Shown: positions 1 to 6,190, counted from the stretch's first letter. The stretch is DNA of 6,250 bases from Pseudomonadota bacterium (GCA_030591195.1 JAUVBO010000191.1:1-6250), one strand, 5' to 3'. Notes: generated by a model from the letters alone, not told the origin. Translations and numbers: made by a program.

Positions 1-98
1 GCCCAGGGTCGAGATTGAAGAACTCGGGACCGAGCCTGACGGTATGCGTAGCGCCCAGGGTCGAGATTGAAGAACTCGGGGCCGAGCCTGACGGTGTG
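1..98. repeat. Two tandem copies of a 52-bp-period direct repeat, truncated by the left window edge
   Basis: Positions 1-46 and 53-98 match over 46 bases with two differences (A29/G81 and A44/G96), separated by a 6-base spacer at 47-52. The period of 52 is not a multiple of three and puts the two copies in different frames, which argues against coding. Each unit holds short dyads: CGAG at 10-13 can pair with CTCG at 23-26, and CTCGG at 23-27 faces CCGAG at 30-34, so a middle arm could choose between two partners. The repeat lies downstream of the HEAT-repeat gene, which ends at 208. The array may continue to the left; two copies are all that is visible. Confidence 0.9.
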
Positions 99-207
99 TG
101 CTCGGGAGGTTGGAAGGTGTCAGTCGCGAGGAACGACGAGACCAATTCAGACGGAGATCCCCATCGGCGCTCGCTGCGGCTGTCTCTGGCGTTGCCTCAG
201 GAGAGGT
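99..207. other. Non-coding spacer downstream of the HEAT-repeat gene
   Basis: This stretch separates the direct repeats from the stop codon of the minus-strand HEAT-repeat gene. I find no convincing coding frame, no hairpin followed by a T-run on the minus strand, and no RNA gene. Any terminator for the minus-strand unit would have to be factor-dependent or lie further left. Confidence 0.5.
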
Positions 208-1035
208 TCACTCTGCGGCGGGCTCCTCGCGGCAGCGGCGGAGCGCCTCGGTCAGCGCCCGGTCCTCGGGCTGGCGCTCGAGCCGCTCCTCGAGCGCGGC
301 GGTGAACCGTGGCGACGGCATCTCGGCGGCGGCCTCGACGGCGAGGGTGGCGACCGAGTCGAGGCCGAGCTCGGCGGCCAGCGGCTCGATCACCCGGGGG
401 TCGGCGCGGCGGGCGAGGCCGACCAGCGCCTCGCCGCGGATCTCGTGGTCGGGCTCGTCGAGCCGGTCGACCAGCGCCTGACGCACGACGGCGGTGTCGA
501 CGTCGCACTGGGAGCCGAGGCCGAAGGTCGCCCAGCTGCGCACCTCCTCGTCATCGTCGCTGCTGAGGGCCACCAGCGCGGCGACGGCCGGCTCCGACGC
601 CTCGCCGCCGAGGCAGACGGCTACGGCGCGGCGCACGTCGGCCTCGGAGTGGTCGGCAGCCTCGATCACCCGCGGCAGGTTGAGGTTCTGGGAGAAGTGA
701 GACAGGGCGGTGATCGCCGCCGCCACCACCTCGGGCTCGGGATCGTCGATCATCGCCGCCAGGCACCGCTGGGACTCGAGCAAGAACGGCCGGTCGCGCT
801 CGCGGGACCCGAGCTGCCCGAGCAGGTCGGCGCCGATCATCCGCCGGAGAAAGCTCTCGTCGTCGCACCAGCTGCGCGCGGCGTCGAACACCGGCTGCTC
901 GGGGCGGCGGTGGAGCTCGCGGACGTAGGCCCACCGGACCTCGTCCTCCGGATCCGAGTCGACGGCGACCTCGTAGGTCAGCTCGAGCAGCCGGGCGGTG
1001 GCGATGCCCCGCAGGTACTCGTCAACGTCGTTCAT
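208..1035 (-). CDS. HEAT-repeat protein, cytosolic
   Basis: This is a 275-residue acidic protein with no signal peptide or membrane segment. From about residue 60 to 260 it is a chain of paired amphipathic helices with the HEAT/PBS-lyase-like pattern: a D(D/E)PEPEVVAAAITALS-type unit near 98-112, SEADVRRAVAVCLGG at 130-144, DDEEVRSWATFGLGS at 161-175, and PDHEIRGEALVGLARR at 195-210. Each begins with an acidic turn, then (V/I)R and an Ala-rich helix. Such solenoids usually serve protein-protein binding, and the partner is unknown. The ATG at 1035-1033 is chosen because it overlaps the upstream gene's TGA as ATGA and the repeat-free leader begins there; the same frame stays open to 1440, but that stretch is antisense-frame noise over the upstream gene. 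No Shine-Dalgarno sequence is seen, consistent with translational coupling. The family assignment is firm; the cellular role is unknown. Confidence 0.9.
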   Translation of the reverse strand: MNDVDEYLRGIATARLLELTYEVAVDSDPEDEVRWAYVRELHRRPEQPVFDAARSWCDDESFLRRMIGADLLGQLGSRERDRPFLLESQRCLAAMIDDPEPEVVAAAITALSHFSQNLNLPRVIEAADHSEADVRRAVAVCLGGEASEPAVAALVALSSDDDEEVRSWATFGLGSQCDVDTAVVRQALVDRLDEPDHEIRGEALVGLARRADPRVIEPLAAELGLDSVATLAVEAAAEMPSPRFTAALEERLERQPEDRALTEALRRCREEPAAE

Positions 1036-1661
1036 CGCTGCGGCAGCCAGGGCCGGGCGGTCTGGATCTGCAGCAGCGGGCCGAGCTCGCCTTGCTCGAG
1101 CCCCTCGATGTTGTAGCCCCAGAGCGTGATCGGATCGTCGCCGCTGGCGATGGTCTGTTGCACGTACGAGGCGTAGGCGGGGCTGCCGCCGTCGATCAGG
1201 AACGCGCCGTCGTTCAGGTCGTGCTCGGCGGTGGCCTCGCCCTGCGGAAACGAGCGCTCGACGATGGCGTCGAAGCAGCGGTCGTCGTCGAGGCGCGCGA
1301 GGTAGCCGTTGGCCGCCCCGAGCTGGATCTCGGCCAGCTGCTCGCGATCGTCGGCCGAGGGCAGCGCCTCCCACCACTCCCAGGTGAGAAAGAGCCTCAC
1401 CGGGCCGACGTGGGGGCAGGGCGGCTCGAGCTGCAGCCACGGGGCGTGGGGCAGGGCGGCCTGCACCTCGTCGACCTCGGCGAAGCGGTAGAGGCCGAGC
1501 GACGTGGTGTCCTGGTAGAGCCAGCCGTCGGGCCCGAAGTACTCCTCGGGGAGCCCTCGCTCGTGGGCCCGGGCGATGAAGCGCTCCCTCACGGCCTCCG
1601 GGTCGGCGGTGGCTTCACCACGGATGCCGAGGATCAACCGGTACCAGGCAGTCTCTGTCAT
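1032..1661 (-). CDS. Unrecognised acidic, Trp-rich cytosolic protein
   Basis: I do not recognise this 209-residue protein. It has no signal peptide, membrane segment or obvious catalytic motif. It is acidic and rich in tryptophan (W6, W47, W75, W94, W96, W97, W181, W205), with a striking WEWW at 94-97 and a Gly/Asp-rich segment at 148-160. It looks like a folded alpha/beta protein. The ATG at 1661-1659 is preferred over an open frame reaching 1790 because GGAAGG (1677-1672) sits 10 bases upstream, and the extra N-terminal residues would be Arg/Cys-rich noise. It is first in a two-gene unit with the HEAT-repeat gene, whose ATG overlaps its TGA (ATGA, 1035-1032). The pair is probably made together and may interact; that is inferred from the overlap alone. 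Existence of the gene is well supported, function is not. Confidence 0.85.
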   Translation of the reverse strand: MTETAWYRLILGIRGEATADPEAVRERFIARAHERGLPEEYFGPDGWLYQDTTSLGLYRFAEVDEVQAALPHAPWLQLEPPCPHVGPVRLFLTWEWWEALPSADDREQLAEIQLGAANGYLARLDDDRCFDAIVERSFPQGEATAEHDLNDGAFLIDGGSPAYASYVQQTIASGDDPITLWGYNIEGLEQGELGPLLQIQTARPWLPQR

Positions 1662-1769
1662 CGAAACGGCGCCTTCCGCTGCACAGGATATGGGGGAGCA
1701 AAACACACATCGGTCCCGCCGGCGAGCGCGGCGGTGACGCCGGGGCGCTGCGGGGCTAAGATCGGCCGG
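1662..1769. promoter_or_regulatory. Divergent intergenic region, probable promoters for both flanking units
   Basis: The two flanking genes start outward from this 108-bp spacer, so it must hold the promoters of both units unless one depends on distant transcription. Compared with its surroundings it has a short A/T-richer patch at about 1687-1710. On the minus strand, TATCCT in that patch is a weak -10-like hexamer, but no good -35 sits at the right distance. A 6-bp inverted repeat, CCGCCG (1716-1721) and CGGCGG (1729-1734) with a 7-base loop, could be an operator or simply reflect GC richness. No specific promoter is claimed. Confidence 0.4.
1672..1677 (-). promoter_or_regulatory. Shine-Dalgarno site for the Trp-rich protein
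   Basis: The minus strand reads GGAAGG, a purine block resembling the anti-16S complement, 10 bases before the ATG at 1661. It is the reason for choosing this start over the longer open frame upstream. Confidence 0.55.
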
Positions 1770-2411
1770 ATGGCGTCGGGCCCAGCACAATCACAGTTGA
1801 CCAGGCTCTCCTCGCGGCTCGGCGTGCTGCTGCTGCTCGGCGTGCTGCTGCTGCTCGGCGGACCGTTCGGTGGCTGCCCCTGTCGCGGGGGCTCGCGGGT
1901 ATACCTCGACGAGGGTTTCGAGCAGTGCACCCGCGGCTCTTGTCCCTGGGGCACGGTGCAGGGTCGGGCGCGACTGGTCTCGACGATCCACAGCAAGCAG
2001 GTCGGGATGTCGCTCGACGACGATCGCACGGCGATCCGCCGGGTCTTCGACGGCGGCTTGCTCATCGGCGGTGATCGGGGCGGCTCCTATGGTTACTACG
2101 GCTGGCCGACGCTGACGCTGACCAGCAGCTGCTACGACCAGGCCGGCAAGCCGACGCTCGAGATCGAGGCCCAGGTGCGGGTGTTTGCGCCGGAGGGCGA
2201 GCTGGCGCCGGCCACGCCGGTGGGCGACCACCTCGAGCGGTTGACCGTCTCCTGTGGCGCGCCCGCCGGCCGCTACGGGAGCTGCTCGGCGGACCTCGCC
2301 TCGATCGACGCCGGGCGGGGCTTCAGCATCCTCTGGTTGACGGTGCGCGCGCTCGAAGGGCCCTGCGTGATCGACTGGCTGCGCATCTCCGATGGCGTGG
2401 AGGGCTGCTGA
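1770..2411 (+). CDS. Cys-rich exported protein, putative lipoprotein with jelly-roll-like fold
   Basis: This is a 213-residue exported protein. Residues 10-16 carry basic residues, 17-30 form a Leu-rich hydrophobic core made of a perfect six-residue duplication (LGVLLL twice), and FGGC at 33-36 is a loose lipobox, so C36 may be lipidated. The mature part has eight further cysteines (38, 53, 58, 121, 162, 172, 199, 213), an even number that fits disulfides. The beta-rich pattern, with an opening DEGFE...W...G.A.LVST segment (48-72) and a closing CVIDWLRI strand (199-206), resembles carbohydrate-binding-type jelly-roll domains; that is an impression, not an identification. Start: ATG 1770 gives a normal signal peptide; an in-frame GTG at 1734 would add 12 residues. 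The Shine-Dalgarno sequence is weak. The stop overlaps the next gene's ATG by one base. If not lipidated, it would be a secreted or periplasmic protein. Confidence 0.87.
   Translation: MASGPAQSQLTRLSSRLGVLLLLGVLLLLGGPFGGCPCRGGSRVYLDEGFEQCTRGSCPWGTVQGRARLVSTIHSKQVGMSLDDDRTAIRRVFDGGLLIGGDRGGSYGYYGWPTLTLTSSCYDQAGKPTLEIEAQVRVFAPEGELAPATPVGDHLERLTVSCGAPAGRYGSCSADLASIDAGRGFSILWLTVRALEGPCVIDWLRISDGVEGC
1818..1860 (+). repeat. Perfect 18-bp tandem duplication within the signal-peptide coding region
   Basis: The unit CTCGGCGTGCTGCTGCTG occurs at 1818-1835 and again at 1836-1853 without a mismatch, and the first seven bases repeat once more at 1854-1860. The period is six codons, so gain or loss of a copy keeps the reading frame and changes only the length of the hydrophobic core of the signal peptide. 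The inner CTG runs add to slippage potential. Confidence 0.95.
2399..2404 (+). promoter_or_regulatory. Shine-Dalgarno site of the beta-barrel gene, inside the preceding coding sequence
   Basis: GGAGGG lies six bases before the ATG at 2411 and within the last codons of the lipoprotein gene. It is the best ribosome-binding site in the window and, with the TGATG overlap, fixes the start of the next gene. It suggests the downstream protein can be translated at a high rate by re-initiation or by direct entry. Confidence 0.7.
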
Positions 2412-3055
2412 TGCGCGCCGCGCGGTTGCTGCTCGCCTGCGCGCTCGGCGGCGGCGTTCTCGCGGTCCCGGGCACTACCGCGGCGCGTGAGCGCAGGGTG
2501 CCGGCCTCGAGCTCGACTCTTGCGATCGAGATCAACCTCGGCGAGCGGGTGATCAACCTGCCACCGAGCCGCGGCTACTTCGACGACCTGCTCGGCTACG
2601 GCTACGGCGACGTCGGCTCCGAGGCCCGCTTCGCCTTCGAGCTCGGCGTCCAGGCCTCGAGCCAGGTGCTGCCCTGGCTCCAGCTCGGCGGCGGGCTGAA
2701 CTACGTCGTGACCAGCATCGCCGCGCGCAGCGGCGGCGGGTCGATCGGGATCCACGCGTTCGAGATCGACCTCGCGCGGGTCAGGCCGGTCCTGCGCTCC
2801 AACGCCTTCTTCGGCGCGGTGGAGCTGTCGATCGGTCTGCAGTTCCCGCTGACGGTGTACGACCGCACCGCCGACGGACACTCGCCGGCGCTGCTGGTTC
2901 GCCCGCGGTTGATGCTCGGCTACGACCGCGAGGGCGTGGGCGTCGGCGCGATGGTGGGCTACGCCGCGGCCTTCGCCTTCGCCGATCCCGAGCACCACGC
3001 TGCGGTGGCGCTGAGCGGCTTCTGCATCGGCCCCTGGCTCGCCGTCGAGCTCTGA
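2411..3055 (+). CDS. Putative outer-membrane beta-barrel protein
   Basis: This is a 214-residue protein with a clear Sec signal peptide: basic MRAAR, hydrophobic core 6-19, and likely cleavage near TTA-AR (about residue 24). The mature part has no helical membrane span. It alternates polar and non-polar residues in segments such as 73-82, 88-101, 110-121, 131-146, 160-170 and 176-189, with Gly and aromatic residues between, as in small transmembrane beta-barrels. It ends with a strand, GPWLAVEL, though the last residue is Leu rather than the usual Phe. Its role cannot be told: porin-like channel, structural barrel or assembly partner are all possible. The start is set by GGAGGG six bases upstream and a one-base overlap with the lipoprotein gene, which suggests coupled synthesis and a shared place at the outer membrane. 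Barrel prediction by eye is moderate evidence; the signal peptide is strong. Confidence 0.87.
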   Translation: MRAARLLLACALGGGVLAVPGTTAARERRVPASSSTLAIEINLGERVINLPPSRGYFDDLLGYGYGDVGSEARFAFELGVQASSQVLPWLQLGGGLNYVVTSIAARSGGGSIGIHAFEIDLARVRPVLRSNAFFGAVELSIGLQFPLTVYDRTADGHSPALLVRPRLMLGYDREGVGVGAMVGYAAAFAFADPEHHAAVALSGFCIGPWLAVEL

Positions 3056-3082
3056 GCTGAAGACCCGGTTGGGATCGCACGA

Positions 3083-3105
3083 GCCCACCGGGGGGACAGG
3101 CGGGC
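3083..3105. terminator. Weak GC hairpin in the convergent spacer
   Basis: GCCCACC (3083-3089) can pair with GGCGGGC (3099-3105), leaving one A-C mismatch and a nine-base loop. It lies between two converging genes (stops at 3055 and 3112), where a bidirectional terminator would be expected. There is no T-run on either strand, so it is not a standard intrinsic terminator. It is recorded only as the best candidate in this spacer. Confidence 0.2.
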
Positions 3106-3111
3106 CGACTG

Positions 3112-5172
3112 TCAGCGCAGGAGCGACTTGATCAGCAGGATCCGGCCAGCGGTCAGCTTCGCCTGACAGGTGCCGTCGAGCAGCACCTTGTTCACCTCGG
3201 ACTCGATCAAGATCTGGGCCTTGCCCGGCTGGAGCTTCGAGATCTTGGCGAAGTAGCTCTGGCGCGCCGCGCCCCGGGCGAGGGTCAGCTCGACCTTGGT
3301 GCCGACCGGGGGATGATCGCCGTCGATCGCCGCTTCGACCTGGAAGCGGTCGGACTTGACCATCCGGATGATCTCGGCGCCCTTGCCCACCGTGGCGGTC
3401 GGGTGCAGGTGGGTGATCAGGCCGGTCGTCGAGCTGGTGATCGAGATCTTCGCCTTGGCCCTGAGCTTGGCGATGTCCGCCTCGGCGCGCTCGAGCTTGG
3501 CGGTCATCGCCTTGACCTCGTCGTCGAAGGCCTTCCACTCGCAGTACTTGAGCTTGCGCTTGGCGATCGCCACGCGCGCCTTGAGCCGCTTGAGCTGCTC
3601 GCGGCAGGCATCGTCGACGCAGCCCGCGTCGTCGAGATCGTCGATCTCGTCCTTGAGCTGCCCGATGGTCTTGCGGTTCTTGCGCGCGTCCTCGTCGTTG
3701 CCGCCGGTGCGCATGATCCGCAGCAGGTCCTGGTTGTCGGCGAGCTTCGCGCGCAGGGCCGGGAGCGCCTTGGCCGCCTCCTCGTCCGAGATCCGCGCCA
3801 CCTCCTGGCCCTTGTTGACCACCTGACCCTTGGCCACGAGGCGCTCGAGCTTGCCAGAGATCGGCGCGGTGACCGCGCCGGCGGCGATGGTGCGCACGAC
3901 GCAGGGCACCGTCAGTCGGTGGGGCACCGGGACGAACAGCGCAGTGAGCAGGCAGAGGCCGAGGCCGCCAAAGATCGCCAGCCGCACGATGCGTCGCTTG
4001 CGCCGGCTGACCTGCGTGCGTGCGGCCTCGGTCTGGATCAGCTGCAGCAGGGTCAGCGCCTGGGGGCTGTCCGGGTTGCGGTTCAGCACCGGCTGCACCG
4101 CGGCCTGGGCCTCGGCGAAGCGCTGGTCACGCATCAGCACCAGCGCCGTGGCGAGGGCCGTCGCCTCGATGCCCGGCTCGTAGACGCCCGAGGTCCGCCC
4201 GCCGTCGGGCGCCGGCATCGGCCCGGTGACATGGGGCATGACCTCGCCGGCCCCGGGCATCGGCGACACGGCCGACGAGTGGCCGCTGGCGGCGGGTGAT
4301 GGGCCGACCAACCCCCTCGCCGTGAGTCGCTCGGCCACGGTCTGGACGATCTGGACGGTGACGTTCATCCCCTCGGCGCGGGCGGCCTCGACCACCTGCC
4401 GTGGCGTGCGCTGGCCGTCGAAGAGGTAGCTCAGCCGGAGCACGTCCTGGGCCAGCCGTTGCTCGACGCCGCTGTGGGGATCGGTGAGCGCCACGGTGCC
4501 ATCGGGCAGGGGTCGGGCCTCGAGGTCCGTGCGCAGCGCGGGCACCGGTTCGGCGGGCGGCTTGGGCTCGGGCGCCGCCGCCGGCTGGGGCGCCACCGCG
4601 GCGGCGGGCGGCATCGATGGCTGAGGGACGTCGATCGGCGACTCCACCGTCGGTGGCGCGGTCTCCTGCGGTCCGCCTTGACCCATCAGCTCGTCGAGAC
4701 CGGGGGGGAGGTCGACGGTGGTCTCGCCGTCGTCGACGGCGATGACGTCGGGGACATCGGGGACATCGGCGACATTGGTGATCACGGAGTCGCCGACGGC
4801 GTCCGCGTCGGTCTTGTCGCCGAAGGCGTCGGTGTCGGTGTCGTAGCCCGGCTGCAGCTCGAGCAGGTCGAGGGCCTCGACGTCGTCGGTGTTGGCCACC
4901 AGCTGGTGGCGGCCACGGCGCAGCAACAGCCGGGCGGCCTCGAGCTTGCTCAGGTAGGTCTCGAGGGTCGGCAGGTCCCACGCGACCCCGTGCTTTTGCA
5001 CCAGGCTCGCCAGCGGCTGGCCCTCGGGGCACCCCTCCATCAGCAGCATCGCCACCGCGGCCTCGTCTTCGTTGAGGCCGATGCGATCGCCGCTGGCCTT
5101 GCTGACGAGATCTACGGGGTGCGCGCCGGCCCCGACTGTGAAGTACGAGTCGCTTTTTAGCTTCAGACGCAT
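3112..5172 (-). CDS. Inner-membrane fusion of two PqqD-like domains with a HlyD-type periplasmic adaptor
   Basis: This is a 686-residue protein. Residues 9-90 form a PqqD-like winged helix (SYFTVG..., DEAAVAMLLMEG, then LETYLSKLEAARLLL). Residues 107-215 are a low-complexity linker, Asp/Thr-rich then Pro/Ala-rich. Residues 218-290 are a second PqqD-like domain (LPDGTVALTDPHSG... LSYLFDGQRT... LTARGLVG). Residues 335-385 look like a TPR-type helical pair. An RRKRR block (390-394) precedes one membrane helix (396-415), placing the N-terminus in the cytosol. The periplasmic part has a split biotinyl-lipoyl domain (about 420-462 and 576-606) interrupted by a long coiled coil (463-575) and followed by a beta-barrel-like end. 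No HExxH motif or ATPase motif is present, so it is neither an M50 peptidase fusion nor a transporter. ATG 5172 is preferred; an in-frame TTG at 5199 lacks a better ribosome site. It lies 55 bp downstream of the triplicated-domain gene, probably in the same operon. The adaptor half is confident; the PqqD assignment is by pattern. Confidence 0.9.
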   Translation of the reverse strand: MRLKLKSDSYFTVGAGAHPVDLVSKASGDRIGLNEDEAAVAMLLMEGCPEGQPLASLVQKHGVAWDLPTLETYLSKLEAARLLLRRGRHQLVANTDDVEALDLLELQPGYDTDTDAFGDKTDADAVGDSVITNVADVPDVPDVIAVDDGETTVDLPPGLDELMGQGGPQETAPPTVESPIDVPQPSMPPAAAVAPQPAAAPEPKPPAEPVPALRTDLEARPLPDGTVALTDPHSGVEQRLAQDVLRLSYLFDGQRTPRQVVEAARAEGMNVTVQIVQTVAERLTARGLVGPSPAASGHSSAVSPMPGAGEVMPHVTGPMPAPDGGRTSGVYEPGIEATALATALVLMRDQRFAEAQAAVQPVLNRNPDSPQALTLLQLIQTEAARTQVSRRKRRIVRLAIFGGLGLCLLTALFVPVPHRLTVPCVVRTIAAGAVTAPISGKLERLVAKGQVVNKGQEVARISDEEAAKALPALRAKLADNQDLLRIMRTGGNDEDARKNRKTIGQLKDEIDDLDDAGCVDDACREQLKRLKARVAIAKRKLKYCEWKAFDDEVKAMTAKLERAEADIAKLRAKAKISITSSTTGLITHLHPTATVGKGAEIIRMVKSDRFQVEAAIDGDHPPVGTKVELTLARGAARQSYFAKISKLQPGKAQILIESEVNKVLLDGTCQAKLTAGRILLIKSLLR
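4744..4779 (-). repeat. Four imperfect 9-bp tandem units encoding an (N/D)V(A/P/I) repeat
   Basis: Read on the plus strand, the units are GACGTCGGG (4744), GACATCGGG (4753), GACATCGGC (4762) and GACATTGGT (4771). On the minus strand they encode a tripeptide series, NVADVPDVPDVI, in the acidic linker between the two PqqD-like domains of the adaptor fusion. The period of three codons keeps the frame, so linker length could vary between strains. Confidence 0.8.
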
Positions 5173-5227
5173 ACCTGCCCACGGACCAAGACGCCCCAAA
5201 GATAGCCGAGCGCGCCCGATCCCTCCA

Positions 5228-6190
5228 CTATTTCGCCTGGCCAGCTTTTAGCCGGTTGGTCGGGATCGCGTCGAGGAAGGCGTCGGCGAGGGTCAGTCGG
5301 AGCAGGTCGTCGTAGCCGCCGGCGACGATCTGCTTGAGGGTCTCCATGTGCTGGTGCTGGGCCAGTTCCTCGGCGAACATCGAGGCGTCGGTCTCGTCCG
5401 CGACCTCGCTGTAGTCGAAGAAGGTTGCCGTGGTGAGCAAGCTGCTTTCGTGGAAAATTTCGGTAATGATATGCGGAGTCTCTGGTGGAAACAGCTGGGT
5501 CCGCACGTCGAGCTTGATCTCGAAGCGCCCGATTCGGTGGACATACTTATGCAGCGGCTCGCGCCGGGTCGGCGCCTGGCGCTCGGCCTGAATCTCCTGG
5601 GGCCGGACCGAGCCGAGGATCTCGCGGATGCGATCGTCGAAGCCCCCGTCTCGCAGCTGCCGAATGATCTGCTTGTGCTGCTCCTGGGCCCGCCGCTTGA
5701 TCTCGTCGCTGCCGGGCTCGGCCTCCTCGCGGTAATCCTGCAGGTGGGAGGTGATCAGGATCTTCTCGTGGAAGACATCGGTGACCACGGCCGAGTAAAA
5801 GTAGGTCTGGATCGAGTAGACCCGATCGGCGCAGGTCAGCTGGTGGTGGTAGCTGCGGATCCGTTTCTTCTGCTCCTTCAGGGCGCCCGAACCCAGCGGG
5901 GCGCCGGCCTCGAGGCCACCGAGCAGGGTGCTGATCTTGTCGTCGAGCTCACCCCGCACCAGCCGCTTCATCAGCGACTTGTGCTGAGTTTTCATCGCCA
6001 CCTGCACCTCGTCCGGCAGCGAGGCTGGCTCGTAGAGCGTCTTGGACGAGGCGATGATCAGACCCTGATGGAACAGGTGCGAGAAGATGTGGGGGGTTCT
6101 GACGCCCGAGTCCTCGGTCTGGACGTGGAAGGTTCTCCCCTTGTAGGGGAGCGAGTGATTATAACCGACCAGCGGTTGGCGGCTCATCAT
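5228..6190 (-). CDS. Cytosolic protein built from three divergent copies of one domain
   Basis: This is a 320-residue soluble protein with no signal peptide or membrane helix. Three stretches align: about 10-92, 114-193 and 217-301. Shared positions are an opening aromatic/His strand, (V/I)(Q/R)T (24-26, 127-129, 229-231), a hydrophobic residue followed by FH (40-41, 140-141, 246-247), an L/I-rich strand, QH (69-70, 171-172, 278-279 region) and a closing (G/E)(F/Y/L)DD (81-84, 183-186, 292-295). Copy one carries the best-kept form, GRTFHVQTEDSG followed by PHI and HLFHQG. I recall this 'HVQTEDSG ... LF' pattern from uncharacterised proteins of myxobacteria but know no function for it. Either of two adjacent ATGs (6190 or 6187) may be the start; there is no clear ribosome site, and the frame stays open to the window edge, so a longer N-terminus cannot be excluded. 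It precedes the PqqD-like/HlyD gene by 55 bp on the same strand. Confidence 0.9.
   Translation of the reverse strand: MMSRQPLVGYNHSLPYKGRTFHVQTEDSGVRTPHIFSHLFHQGLIIASSKTLYEPASLPDEVQVAMKTQHKSLMKRLVRGELDDKISTLLGGLEAGAPLGSGALKEQKKRIRSYHHQLTCADRVYSIQTYFYSAVVTDVFHEKILITSHLQDYREEAEPGSDEIKRRAQEQHKQIIRQLRDGGFDDRIREILGSVRPQEIQAERQAPTRREPLHKYVHRIGRFEIKLDVRTQLFPPETPHIITEIFHESSLLTTATFFDYSEVADETDASMFAEELAQHQHMETLKQIVAGGYDDLLRLTLADAFLDAIPTNRLKAGQAK

Noticed and set aside
1..98. CRISPR array
   Set aside because: The repeat is 46 bases with a 6-base spacer and only two copies. CRISPR spacers are about 30 bases or more, and no cas gene is near.
67..1116. Long plus-strand open frame opposite the HEAT-repeat gene
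   Set aside because: It lies antisense to a gene with clear repeat structure, its translation is Gly/Arg/Val-rich without any domain pattern, and it begins inside the direct repeat. It is a by-product of high GC.
3056..3111. Standard intrinsic terminator between the converging genes
   Set aside because: The only hairpin has a mismatch and a nine-base loop, and no T-run follows on either strand.
2273..3538. Minus-strand open frame of 421 residues spanning the barrel gene and the end of the adaptor gene
   Set aside because: It crosses two supported genes in a shifted frame, and its Arg/Gln/Asp-rich translation shows no fold. It would also read across the convergent spacer.
3313..4299. Plus-strand open frame of 328 residues opposite the adaptor gene
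   Set aside because: The translation is low-complexity Leu/Gly/Arg/Asp and mirrors the third-base bias of the opposite strand. The minus strand encodes recognisable lipoyl and coiled-coil segments there.
4459..5160. Plus-strand open frame of 233 residues opposite the PqqD-like half
   Set aside because: It is compositionally biased (Gly/Val/Arg repeats) with no motif, whereas the minus-strand frame has PqqD-like domains and continues into a membrane adaptor.
3112..5172. M50-type zinc peptidase domain in the adaptor fusion, as in related PqqD/HlyD proteins
   Set aside because: There is no HExxH motif and only one membrane helix, whereas M50 peptidases need several spans and two metal motifs.
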